A stretch of DNA of 10,195 nucleotides. Origin: Euperipatoides rowelli. Lineage: Eukaryota; Onychophora; Udeonychophora; Euonychophora; Peripatopsidae. The notes beneath the pieces are model-generated. The model searched no databases. It saw only the letters and a program-made list of their open reading frames with translations, and was not told where the DNA came from. Location: NCBI GenBank assembly GCA_003024985.2, contig PXIH01S0040534.1; one strand, written 5' to 3'. The translations under genes were made by a program, and so were the position numbers. Below, in pieces: positions 1-9,076 of the stretch. How positions within the stretch are numbered: position 1 is the stretch's first letter; each line of letters begins with the position of its first letter.

Positions 1-25
1 AAAATCAATAATTAAAAAAAATTAA

Positions 26-259
26 AAAAATCTGTTACATTTGACCTTTAAGGATGTAGGAGGTATTATTTCTCGTGAAGATTTTGGTAATGTCTACATG
101 CTTTATTGTTATGGTTTAAGCCCTTATTTGGAAACTCAAGACTCGCTTATCAAGCATGGTGATTTAAGAATCGATTTACAATTTTCAGTCCCCCTACCAC
201 AAACTGTAGTTTTAATCATCTATGCTGTCTTTGAAAATATTTTAGAAATAAATCTTTAA
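26..259 (+). pseudogene. Polinton/Maverick capsid-type protein, C-terminal remnant
   Basis: The open frame starts after a stop at 23-25, so its 5' end is cut off by degraded A-rich sequence and no true start codon is visible. The readable part contains ISREDFGNVYMLYCYGLSP, then LIKHGDLRIDLQF, then IIYAVFENILEINL and a stop at 257-259. Spacing and wording match what I remember as the C-terminus of the Polinton capsid-type (PY) protein: an SRED segment, a NLIK.G.LR strand and a final Y.EFEN..EI strand. The intact protein would form the virion shell of these virus-like transposons. The next gene follows after 33 bases in the same frame, and capsid followed by protease is a Polinton-like arrangement. 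Several hundred residues are missing upstream. The family call is recognition by eye; whether this is the major or the minor capsid protein is not decided here. Confidence 0.6.
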
Positions 260-292
260 AAGAAAAGTTATTTACAACTATACTAGCTAATC

Positions 293-652
293 ATGGATAT
301 TCTACAAATAGAAAAAAATTTACAAGAAGATCCCTATACATCATCTCAATTTCATGGTGTCTTTGCAGGTGATCAATTACCTAAACATCCTGAATGTGGT
401 GGTTATGTTTTAAATATGGATCCTTCAATTCAACCTGGTGAGCATTGGCTAGATGTGTATTGTGATGGAGATGGAATCAAATATTTTGATTAATTCGGTC
501 AACCCCCATCAAACAAACAATTTCTTCTATTCCTAATATCATTTCACTTACCTTTTATTTTAAACAATCAACTCATCCAATGAATGAGCACCATGCATGG
601 TCAATATACAATATTCTATCTTCTTCAATGTCATGGATTGATTATGCTTTGA
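293..652 (+). pseudogene. Polinton adenain-like cysteine protease (PRO), inactivated
   Basis: From the ATG at 293 the frame reads MDILQIEKNLQEDPYTSSQF, then GVFAGDQLP, then YVLNMDPSIQPGEHWLDVYC. This is the layout of the C5-type (adenain-like) protease carried by Polintons, and the His of GEHWL is the expected catalytic histidine. In intact elements the enzyme processes capsid proteins. A TAA at 491-493 interrupts the frame just after KYFD. The same frame then continues with recognisable family sequence (FGQPPSN at 494-514, later HGQYTIFYLLQ at 596-628), with more stops at 581-583 and 650-652. The segment at 596 lies where the family has its conserved Cys-Gly-Gln-Tyr-Cys-like box, but it reads His-Gly-Gln-Tyr-Thr, so the expected catalytic cysteine is absent. 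Two internal stops plus this loss make it a pseudogene. It follows the capsid remnant in the same frame. Confidence 0.72.
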
Positions 653-659
653 CATTATA

Positions 660-879
660 AATTTATTTGAAAAAAAAAAAAAAGACTCGTAATAATGATA
701 TGTTTATAAACTTTTACATTAACAAACCTTTCAAATTATACGAGCCATTAATGGAAATTTTCTAAGTTATAATAAATTTTATTAAAAGAAAATGTGTGTC
801 TTTTTTATTTTGAAATAATAAAAAATTTAATATTAGGCCTATTCAAAAAAAAATTTATTCAAATACTGTATTTTATACT

Positions 880-931
<52 letters not shown>

Positions 932-1198
932 CATTATTATTATTGTTTTTTTTAAATAAACTTTATTAGATTAAAAACTTTAATTAAAACTAGTAATTCA
1001 GTGTTAGTCGAAACTCTGCCAAATCTCACACTCCTCGCGCCCAATTTGCTTAAAAAGGGATCCAAAGTTTTCCCTTCATGTATTAATATATAGAATAAAT
1101 GTAAGAATAACTTTTATTTTTCTTCATCTTTCTTATGTTTTTCCTTTTCATAAACAATGGACTTACAAACTTAGGAGATTGTTCAATATTTTTAATAT
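660..1198. other. AT-rich gene-free stretch between Polinton fragments
   Basis: No coding frame of any length is recognisable on either strand. The stretch contains runs of A and T, the trinucleotide repeat listed separately, and one slightly GC-richer patch at about 1015-1075. I could not assign that patch. Confidence 0.7.
881..944. repeat. (ATT)n microsatellite
   Basis: About twenty tandem TAT/ATT units, with one interruption (TCATT) at 931-935. It is preceded by two nearby TACTGTA words. Such tracts are length-variable and often marker-like. Confidence 0.97.
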
Positions 1199-1451
1199 TG
1201 ATTTTAGTATGTTCAATTGAGGCAATGCTTCTTGAAATTGTTCTAATTCACTTGGGTGATTTATCGTTTTCACTTTGATTAATACTTTTTTTAATAAGTC
1301 CACAATATGTGTGTTAGACAAAGTATGATTTTGTATGATAATTTCATTTTAATCATTATAGTCTAAAATAGAAGAGTTTTTTGACATTTCTTGTAGAATA
1401 TTTTCAGCAGATTTTTTGATAAATTTTTGGTATAAAATTTAAAATGTCCTG
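1199..1451 (-). pseudogene. Polinton-type accessory protein fragment (facing the protease)
   Basis: On the minus strand the translation reads FIPKIYQ, then after a one-base shift in an A-run SAENILQEMSKNSSILDYND, a stop (about 1349-1351), then NEIIIQNHTLSNTHIVDLL and, further on, ELEQFQEALPQLNI. The pattern of an A-E-N-I-L helix, a W/Y-N loop, then S/T-H-I-V-D-L matches a C-terminal module that I associate with proteins encoded beside Polinton capsid and protease genes. Its function is not established, and I could not name the gene. One frameshift and one stop show that it is dead. Its position about 550 bp beyond the protease, in opposite orientation, fits one decayed Polinton covering roughly 1-1450. 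The coding similarity is clearly visible; the Polinton assignment of this particular piece is from memory. Confidence 0.45.
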
Positions 1452-2348
1452 AAAACATTTTTGTGATGATGGAAGTCGAAGTTGAATAGTTTTATTTTCT
1501 TCTATTTTATTTTCACAAAGGGCTATATAGATCTTTGATCATAAAACTTTTTAGTGACTCAGGGATGTCTTGCTTTTTTTTTTTAATACTGGGTCATGGT
1601 ACAAAACATTTGAATGCACTGTTCTAAATAATGATTATTTCTCTGAAAAGATGATGATTTTTATATAATTAAAAATGAGTATGAGGTAATAAAAAAAATA
1701 ATTATTATACTTCTGTAAAATAATATGCAAAAATAAAAAATCCTTTGTTTTTACTACATTAAATTAATTGAAATGTTAATTCCCATTGTTTGTCTCTCCT
1801 CAGGTTTGATTAAAAGATGACTTTTCTATTCTGAAACAAAACTGATAAACTTGATGAATTATTTAACATCTCTTTATTACAATTTTACAGATAAAATTTT
1901 ATTTCAATTATTGTAGTGTTTCCAATAATCTAAATAAGAGAATTTCAAAGATTATTAAAAATGTATTTCCATTGTCATAGAGTTAATTATTTTATTAAAA
2001 TATTCTTTTGTATCGAGACAGATAAAAGACTCCAAAATATTGGAGAAGAAGAAGAAGAAACAAAAAAAAACTCTATCAGGGATCAAAATGTAAATATTCT
2101 ATTATCACATTTGAATAAACTTTCATTAATACAAATTAAATCTCTTTTTTCATTTATAAAGAAACAATAATAGTTCTAGGTAATGTTAGCAGATATTATT
2201 TTAAATGTTCTTAATTAGACCTTTATTGAAAAAGATTTACCATATCAATACCAAACAGTGAGTCTGATATTAATCTTTTCTGCTTGTAATATTTGAACTC
2301 ATGATTCTATAAATGTCCAGGAGCAATATTAACAATAAACAATGTTAA
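1452..2348. other. AT-rich gene-free stretch
   Basis: I see no recognisable gene. A 69-codon plus-strand frame at 1961-2170 contains a run of glutamates (EEEEE) and many Lys, Asn and Ile. That is what AT-rich, GAA-rich DNA gives by chance, and I recognise no family in it. The region may include further Polinton remnants too decayed to read. Confidence 0.6.
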
Positions 2349-2434
2349 AAAAAAAGTGACATTTGCTATTACTGCAATTACAATTAACAAACATGTTAAT
2401 TGTAATTGCAGTAATAGCAAATGTCACTTTTTTT
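2349..2434. repeat. Perfect hairpin: 40-bp arms, 6-nt loop
   Basis: The left arm at 2349-2388 and the right arm at 2395-2434 are exact reverse complements, checked base by base. The loop is 2389-2394 (AAACAT). The arm runs from a poly-A/poly-T outer end through GTGACATTTGCTATTACTGC inward. A perfect match over 40 bp in such a mutated neighbourhood points to a recent origin. Possible readings are a small foldback element, a hairpin RNA source, or a fold-back artefact of cloning or assembly. No clean target duplication is visible. Confidence 0.97.
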
Positions 2435-2846
2435 ATTAGCTTTTAAGCATAAGCTGATCTAACAAATAATGTATCAACATTAAAGAAGTTTAAAAGTGAC
2501 TCATCATGTGCATCTTATAGATGGTATTGAAACTCTAAATATGAACAATGAACTATTAACATCTGTCAAAAGAGTGACAGAAAGGTTGTCCAGCTAAAGT
2601 AAAAAAAAAAGCTGATAACGTAGACAGACCTTAACATCTTAATAAGTTCTGGTAAGCTTTATTAAATAGGAAAAAAAAACAGCAAATCTTTCTGACTTTT
2701 TCACAGAGATCATACCTTTACTTTTGCTGTCCATACACCGATCTCATTGGAACCCTGGGATTTAAGTGTTGTTCTCCCATTTAGCAGAAATAGAAGACAG
2801 GAATTGGAAAAAAAAAATCATAGAATTTAATCATTAATCTAAGGTC
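2435..2846. other. Gene-free stretch
   Basis: I recognise no coding similarity on either strand. Base composition is a little less AT-biased around 2700-2790 than around it. It could hold the decayed 3' part of the minus-strand LINE, but no LINE motif can be read there. Confidence 0.55.
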
Positions 2847-2889
2847 GGTTTCAAACAAATGTTTTTTAGATGGACGGATCCTCCGCTGG
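2847..2889 (+). repeat. Repeat unit A of a transposon-end-like family
   Basis: It starts GGTTTCAAACAAATG and ends in GGACGGATCCTCCGCTGG. The same sequence, with scattered changes, occurs inverted at 3773-3818 and, more diverged, in direct orientation at 3098-3135. Paired inverted copies about 970 bp apart suggest terminal inverted repeats of a non-autonomous DNA transposon, but no target duplication could be fixed. Confidence 0.6.
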
Positions 2890-2930
2890 ATTGAAATAAA
2901 CATTAACTCTATAGAAGACTTACATAAGTG

Positions 2931-3050
2931 AGATTTCAACCACCAGCTGTGATTCAGTGGAACATCATTGGTTTTAGTCCAACAGGGCTCCCCTGCCAGC
3001 TAATTGTTGTCAGCGGAGGCAATTCACCCATCAGTCACCCGGCCGAAGAT
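2931..3050. other. GC-richer island with an inverted partner of unit A
   Basis: This 120-base patch is clearly richer in G and C than everything around it. CAGCGGAGG at 3011-3019 is the exact complement of CCTCCGCTG at 2880-2888, and the neighbouring bases out to about 3032 also resemble inverted unit A. The minus strand has a weak match to a tRNA-type B box (GGTTGAAATCT), but no convincing A box, so I do not call a SINE. I recognise no coding family. Confidence 0.4.
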
Positions 3051-3097
3051 TGTTATCAAAAAATCACATTACTTTTCAGGTTATTATAAAACTTCCC

Positions 3098-3135
3098 ATC
3101 AAACGTACGTTTTTTTTTTAGATTGGCGGGTCCAT
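3098..3135 (+). repeat. Repeat unit B, diverged direct copy of unit A
   Basis: It shares TCAAAC, the following T-run, then AGATTGGCGGGTCC with unit A (AGATGGACGGATCC). The first part also contains the short palindrome AACGTACGTT. The order in the window is A plus, partial D minus (3011-3032), B plus, C minus. Confidence 0.45.
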
Positions 3136-3772
3136 GCAAAATACTACTGTTTGAGATAAAACACGATATTAAATTAGTTATATCATTGAAATTATTATAA
3201 GACAAAACATTTTTTAAATCAGTCTAACAATTTTTTATAGCAAGTTTTAAAATTGATTTTTTTTAATTCAATCAGAAAATTATCAATAGAAAGCTTGCTT
3301 TGTTTTTCACTGAATTTCTCCTTTCTAACTCGTTCCTTTTTTTTTGTTTTTAAAGAATGTATGATATTCTACTTGCTCTTTTTTTTAAAGAATACGTGAA
3401 AAAATTTTCCTTTTTTTTAAATTGAATATAGGCCTAACCACTCGTCTTGCAAACTATGGAAACTGTCGTTTAGCTAGAGTATGCATGTTTATATACTACT
3501 TGGATAGTATTCAAATTAAAATATTATTCTAAATTAAATTGTAAATATTATCAATTAGATTATCAATATTCTTTAGATTCTTTACTTAAATAAATATCTT
3601 GAATATTATTATCTTTAAAAATCAATCCAAGTATACAACATAAAAACAAAACAAACAATCCATACATGCTGTTTACGAAAAATGCCATCAAGGTACTTTA
3701 CTTTAAAATTCAGTAATTGACAACACAGGTTCATGTGAACTCTGACTTTTTAATTGCTCCTGCAAATTAGAA
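3136..3772. other. AT-rich filler between repeat units B and C
   Basis: No gene, RNA or further repeat is recognisable. Long T-runs occur at about 3260, 3340, 3380 and 3410. If B and C are the ends of one element, this would be its non-coding interior. Confidence 0.5.
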
Positions 3773-3818
3773 CCCTGCCGGAGAACCCGTCAGTTTACAA
3801 AAACACTTGTTTGAAACC
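3773..3818 (-). repeat. Repeat unit C, inverted copy of unit A
   Basis: On the minus strand it reads GGTTTCAAACAAGTG, a T-rich spacer, then CTGACGGGTTCTCCGGCAGG, which aligns with unit A almost throughout. It directly abuts the last readable codons of the minus-strand reverse transcriptase. That suggests the unit marks an insertion into, or a truncation of, the LINE. Confidence 0.6.
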
Positions 3819-3826
3819 AGTTTAAC

Positions 3827-5240
3827 TCTATCATGTAGAGAAATTAAATTCAATGTTTCTAAACTATCTTTATAACTAATATAATAACTACCCAATATGA
3901 GTTTAAGAATTCTCTTTTGTATAGATACAATTTGAGAACTCTCTTTTTTTTACTAATAGAAGAGTGCCAAATAGGTGTACAGTATTCAAGTTGAGATCTA
4001 ATAAATGTTTTATAAGCTGATAACAAGGTTTTTTTTTTATTAGCATTAAATTGTCTAATTTACAGTATATAGAATATAGATTTTTCTATTTCCATTAACA
4101 ACAATATATTGAATGTGAGTATCACACATCAGATTGTGTTAATTAAGATACACAAAAGTTTAACTGTTTGACTTGTTTGTAAAATGCTATTATCAATTAC
4201 TACTTTATATTTGAAAACATTTTTGGATGATAAATGTATAAGAAGTTGACATTTTTGAAGATTTATCATAAGGTGAAGTGAATTTGATTCTTTGGTAATA
4301 ACATCAGCAATAATTGTGGATTTAGATTAGAATAAGATGGAGTTGATGTAGTAATATTAATAAATTTAAGATGATAGGGAAAATCCTTGACAAATATCAT
4401 GCCTTCTTAGAATCCACCATAATACTACACATTGAGGCCTTGACCATTATCCATTCACAATAATGCTTCATGTAAATAAATTTATAAATAAGGACATGTT
4501 GAGAGACCTGAAGATCTTCCAAATTGGTTAGTATCAAGATTCACTTTGACCAATCTTAAGATCTGATTTAAATAATGACTTTCTATAATTTTAGATATTG
4601 AAGATGCATTTATAATAGGCCTTATGTCTTCAGGAGACTGATTTGTGTTTAGGCAAAGGCTTGATTATAGATATTTCCCATATAATAAGATATATACTAG
4701 ACTGTATAGACAACTTAATGAGATTAGTAATTAGTTCACATAATAATTATGCTAACTCATTTAAAACAAATGGTGGAACATTGTCCGGAGACATTTTTAT
4801 TAGGATTGATAGAAATCAAAGAACCTCACTTACTGTCATAAGTGCCACAGATGATGACATAGTATATGAACTTATTGATTGCAAATCTAAAGATGGATAT
4901 TTGTTTCATTGATTTATCAAAAAATTTAAGATGGATTGATCCATTTCAACAATGGTTTTTAATGGGAATAAAATAGGTTTATTTGAAGGTTTAACACCAA
5001 TTATGTCATAAAGTGATACTGTAGTACTTTGATGAAGATAACCATTATCATTTATAAAAGTTGCAAAATAATGTTCTTGAGTCAAATTTAATTTTCTGAA
5101 TAATAATTTAAAATTGATAAGAATTGACAACTTTATTATTTGAATAAATTTTTTTGAGGTTGTGAAATCAAACTTAAGATAATGTTATTGATCCATTTAT
5201 GATTATTAGAATTAATAGATCTATTTCCAATAGGAAGCAA
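3827..5240 (-). pseudogene. LINE ORF2 remnant: linker and reverse transcriptase
   Basis: Reading the minus strand from high to low coordinates gives the linker before the RT (KLNLTQEHYFATFINDN at about 5040-5095; an open stretch spans 4906-5130). Next come the first RT blocks: IIKPLPKHKS (about 4645-4672) and PEDIRPI (4613-4636). Then LDTNQFG...GLST (about 4483-4545), VDSKKA before a shift (about 4400-4420), LLSAYKTFIRSQLEYCTPIW (about 3970-4030), and the thumb IQKRILKLILGSYYISY. These follow the order of non-LTR retrotransposon RT. The site expected for the F/Y-A-D-D catalytic box (about 4348-4365) reads F-I-N-I, so both metal-binding aspartates appear lost. Many stops and shifts make it a fossil. 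The RT type resembles APE-endonuclease LINEs (Jockey/CR1-like); the clade is not settled. Its upstream half appears to lie at 9621-10080. Confidence 0.85.
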
Positions 5241-5353
5241 ATTTGATACAAATAGTTAGGAGGATCCATAACAAAATTTTCAACAATCATGCACTTTATG
5301 ATACAAGCAAAAAAAATTTTAAGCAAGTTGTATAGGAAAAAAAAAAGATTTTA

Positions 5354-5420
5354 GGAGTGGAGCCCCAAAAAATCATATGATTTGAAACCAGTGGAAGCCA
5401 TTGTTAAAAATGGCCACTGA
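5354..5420 (+). repeat. Left terminal inverted repeat of the 4.2-kb element
   Basis: It begins GGAGTGGAGCCCC. At its inner part it contains a small imperfect hairpin, CAGTG...GCCAT and ATGGCCACTG (5389-5419). Its partner is 9532-9593 in reverse orientation. Confidence 0.5.
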
Positions 5421-5824
5421 AAAGAGAAAATAACATTAACTTTTATCTATAAGTATTTTACACTCATTTTTTTTCTATTGTTAAGTCTTTTTAAGTTTTT
5501 ATGTGTTTCTCAAAGGGCATTTTTCACTATATATGGTTAAATAATTAAATTTAACCCTTTGTTCCATATAAGTACCTATAGACAACCTAATTTTTATTTA
5601 CATTTGTCCCAAGGAAATACATTCTACTGATATGTTGATAGTATATAATGCTGGTTAATTACAATATATTTGCATGGATTTTCTGCATCTGGGACATTAT
5701 TATTATTACTATTATTATTACAATTTCCTGGACCTTCACCAGTAATGATATATCATTAGTAAAAACTGATATAGGCTAACTTCCTTTTTGCCATATGCTT
5801 CTCCCAGATTAAGATTGAGCTTGC
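5421..5824. other. 5' region between TIR and the readable gene
   Basis: AT-rich, with no readable coding family until about 5825. It includes a short TTA repeat at 5696-5720. The N-terminal part of the gene family is either absent here or too decayed to read. Confidence 0.55.
5696..5720. repeat. Short (ATT)n tract
   Basis: About eight ATT/TTA units with a single interruption (ACT). Confidence 0.9.
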
Positions 5825-8243
5825 GAACAACCATTGTTCAAGACCCTGAAAGAAATACTATGGATATAGCATGATTCCTATGGATAAGATATATATGTTG
5901 CAATGCTAGGTGATTTACACAAAAAGATGGCAATTTTTAAATCTCTTGGAGATATACTCAAGGTAAGTGGTTGGGCATCTGCTTTTGAACAAGCTAAATA
6001 TTTAATAGCCGGCTGTCCTGATGCTGTTCTAAAGTAACTCATATAAAGAAGATGTTTCAAGCTTTCCAAGTTACAGCATGTTCACTATTTAAACTAAAGA
6101 GTGAAACGTACAAAAACTGCCTTGAATCAAGTGAGGCTAGCCATGAGATCTTTTGATGAGTTGTCAGAATATGTCATCAGTTCTTCTTCTTCTGGAACTT
6201 TGCAATGAAACTTGTGTTTGATGCACTTGCATGGGACAGATCTGTTCATGAAGGGAACTTTAAATTATATATGGATTCTTTATCAAACATTTCTCAGTCA
6301 TATTAACTATGCTAGAGCAGTATTAATTCACCTTATAGACATGATGAGACTTGAAAGAATTCTCCAAAAGAAAGTTCACTGTCAATAAAACAGCAATGCC
6401 TTTTCTTTTATACACCTTGACATAGCACATAAGCTTGATAATGTTATCGTAAAAAGAAAGAGAGGTGCTATAGGATTATTTGAGAATGCTGAAGCACTCC
6501 TTAGGTGATGGTATCAGGGCCAAAAATGTCTTGAGTAGTTGACAAATTTTTAACCAGATATATCTATCAGATTCAGCTGATTCAGTGCTCCATCATGAAC
6601 AAGTGTCACCACATCAGATTCATTGTGTAAGTAATGTTCAAAACCTAGCAGAAGTGATAAAAGAAGTGGGAAACCTCTTTTATGGACATGACACATGAGT
6701 TAATTATGCTTGATTTACATGTAGTTGTTGATTAACATATCATACCGAAAAATGGAGAAATTTGGCAGGATCAAAGCAACAATTTCTTCACAGATGATCT
6801 AATTAACTATGAGGTTAGCTTGGATCAAAAACGTTAAAAAAATACCACTTTTCAGTTTACCAATTAAATCAAGATGTAAAGTCAGCAAAAATGTGTTGAC
6901 AATCAGACAAGACTGCAGTCTTTTCCTAAGAATATTCAAAGGCTGTCAAGTATAAGATAGTGAACCTTACTAGTTATTCAGTCATGAACATGAGGCATTT
7001 CCCTCATGACTGACAGAATGCAATGAAAATATTAGGTATGGTGGTAAATTAGTCATAGTATCCTGTCTAGAAACAATGATTTCTTGCAATTAAGATGTTG
7101 ATGAATCAAATCAAACAAAACCAGATGGGTCTATGATTATTCTTGTTAATGCAGTCATTGTTCACTTCATCAAACCTGAAGTTACAAATTCATTTGCTGA
7201 TTATGCCCAAAAGTTCATTAACTTTAGTAGAAACAGTTTTAAGGGATGAGTGAAATGTGTAGGTATTGTGTTTGACATTTACAAAGAGATATATTTTAGG
7301 AATGTATCCATGAAAAGAGGGTAAAGGTGTTAAAGTGCCTAAAATCTGGAATGACTTCCTCAAAGTTGATGAAAACAAGAGTGAACTATTCATTTTATTG
7401 AGTCACTTTGTGTTGGGCTGAATACCCAGGGAAAGTTATCATTACCCAGGGGGTTAGTGTTATCTGGGTCGAAGAGCACCTTGTTATAGAAGAGGAAGCA
7501 GAGACAAGAATATGTTCACATGCTGCAGATGGTGTGTTTGAATGCTATAAAAATATACTAGTTTGTACTGTAGACTCAGATGTAGTTGTGTTAGCAGGTG
7601 GCCTTGCCAAACAGTGGTGGTGTGATTCTTTATGGGTTTGCACGATTCTGGGAAACATATGCGCTATATAAATGCTACAACCCTATCACCTCACTTGGAA
7701 TGGAAAAAAGCTCTGCAATGCTTGCTTTTCATGCTTTCACTGGTTCTACACAACAAAATTTCAGGTAAGCCTGGAAAGCTTACAATGATGTTACTCTCGC
7801 TTTTCAAGTCTTGTCAAGTCCATCAAAAGTAGATAATATAGAGCAAGTTATGCCAATCTAGGAAAGAGTTGTCATATCATTATATGATCTTTGCAGTTCA
7901 GATGATGATATAAATATTGCAAGGAAAAAGTTGTTAGATCAGAAAAATCATGAGTTTAAGTATGTATCTCCATCTCAAAATGTTTTACTGCAACATGTCC
8001 TACAAACAGCTTACCAAGCAGGACACATCTGGGCAAGATCGCTTGAAAACAGCCTGAACTGCCATCTTCATGTGATCATGGCTAGATGAAAATGATGAAG
8101 GAAAATGGATACCTTGCTGGATAACAATTCGTACTGTGAGTGAAAACTCAAGAGAGACACTAAAATGCAACTGCTCTAAGACATGTTCCAGAAGATGCAA
8201 GTGTTTCAAAGCAGACTTACCCTGTGAAAGGTGTGNATTATAA
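5825..8243 (+). pseudogene. Decayed member of a multi-copy invertebrate family with FEN1/XPG-like core and Cys-rich tail
   Basis: Pieces in changing frames follow the order I recall from a large uncharacterised invertebrate family: EQPLFKTLKEILW (5825-5863), MLGDLHKKMAIF (5903-5938), EGNFKLYMDSL (about 6250), HINYARAVLIHLIDMM (about 6300-6345), IGLFENAEALL (about 6468-6500), VIVHFIKPEVTNSFADYAQK (about 7150-7212). Then comes the nuclease-like core, EEEAETR (about 7488) and TVDSDVVVLAG (about 7567), reminiscent of the paired acidic sites of FEN1/XPG nucleases. Next are LAFHAFTG (about 7720), LLQHVLQTAYQAGHIWARSL (about 7985-8045) and a tail patterned CxCx3Cx3CxCx6Cx2C, ending at TAA 8241-8243. 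The family has Gly-Cys-Asp after HAFT; here it is Gly-Ser-Thr, so an acidic residue is lost. Stops at 5867, 5885 and 6035 and many shifts kill it. The readable part equals about 800 codons, and the family's N-terminus is missing. Its biochemical role is unproven. Confidence 0.8.
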
Positions 8244-8478
8244 ATCTGATTTCCAATTCATTTAAAAACTTTTATTTTATTTTTTACTTAAGTATTATAT
8301 GAAAATCCATATTTTGTAACTGCGGATTTAATTTGCTGATTATTATTACTAAAATCAATAAATTCAATTTGAAGACATATACATGTAAAATATTTATGTT
8401 CCCTACATGTTTGCAGTGATTTCAGGTTGAATAAAGGTTATAACTTGTATAGTAAAGCAAACAAATGTTATGTTTTTT
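8244..8478. other. 3' flank of the pseudogene
   Basis: AT-rich and non-coding. Two AATAAA-type words (about 8356 and 8429) could be polyadenylation signals of the former gene, but such words are frequent by chance at this composition. Confidence 0.4.
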
Positions 8479-8901
8479 TTAACCTTCGAGCGAGCACGCC
8501 CAAATTTTTAACATGAGTAGGCGCGTATCGTAATTTTTACGTCTCATAGATTCCTGTGTATTAAAAGCAATAACTATAAGAACTTTTAAATATGAGTAAT
8601 AATGAACATATTTCTTACATCTATTCTATATTTTGTTAAAGTTGTTACTTTTTTTGTTCAGTTTAGATTTTTAATACTAATTTAAAATTATATCATAAAT
8701 TCCTNCAATTAAAACAAATCTACAAATGCTATTATGTGAAGGGAAATTTGTAAAATTAGTAATTTTTAAATTCATTTTATGGATTTTATCTTTGTATTTT
8801 TCTTTAATAGCAAATAAAGTTTGGTTGAAAAAAAAATGTCGTAAATATTTATTGAAGAAAGCAAGTTACGTAAATAACAAAATTATATAATGCTAATATA
8901 T

Positions 8902-8935
8902 AATGATTGGATGTACTAAAGCACATCCAATCATT
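8902..8935. repeat. Hairpin, 13-bp perfect arms
   Basis: Arms AATGATTGGATGT (8902-8914) and its exact complement (8923-8935) with an 8-nt loop. The 3' arm and loop belong to a 22-nt sequence (8916-8937) that recurs at 10084-10105. Confidence 0.93.
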
Positions 8936-9076
8936 CTACAAATTATGGCACTTTTTTTTATATACCGTTTATATATATAAGCAAACTTTAGTTGCTACTA
9001 AAGTGAATTACAATGATAAAAGCTGTAAATTAAATACAAAATTAGTAATTTTACAATTTATGGTTATTCAGATTAG

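Noticed and set aside
1961-2170. Plus-strand frame of 69 codons with a poly-Glu run
   Set aside because: Low-complexity, Lys/Asn/Ile-rich product of AT-rich DNA; no motif, no neighbouring exon signals I could trust.
2931-3000. tRNA-derived SINE promoter
   Set aside because: Only a weak B-box-like match on the minus strand and no acceptable A box at the right distance.
4643-4912. 89-codon plus-strand frame with a protein-like look
   Set aside because: The opposite strand over the same bases carries readable RT and linker motifs (IIKPLPKHK, PEDIRPI beside it), so this frame is their shadow.
5878-6069. Minus-strand frame of 63 codons
   Set aside because: Antisense to the plus-strand family motifs MLGDLHKKMAIF and SGWASAFEQA; shadow.
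7190-7393. Minus-strand frame of 67 codons
   Set aside because: Antisense to the SFADYAQK part of the plus-strand pseudogene; no family recognised.
8000-8209. Minus-strand frame of 69 codons
   Set aside because: Antisense to AYQAGHIWARS and the Cys-rich tail, which are recognisable family sequence on the plus strand.
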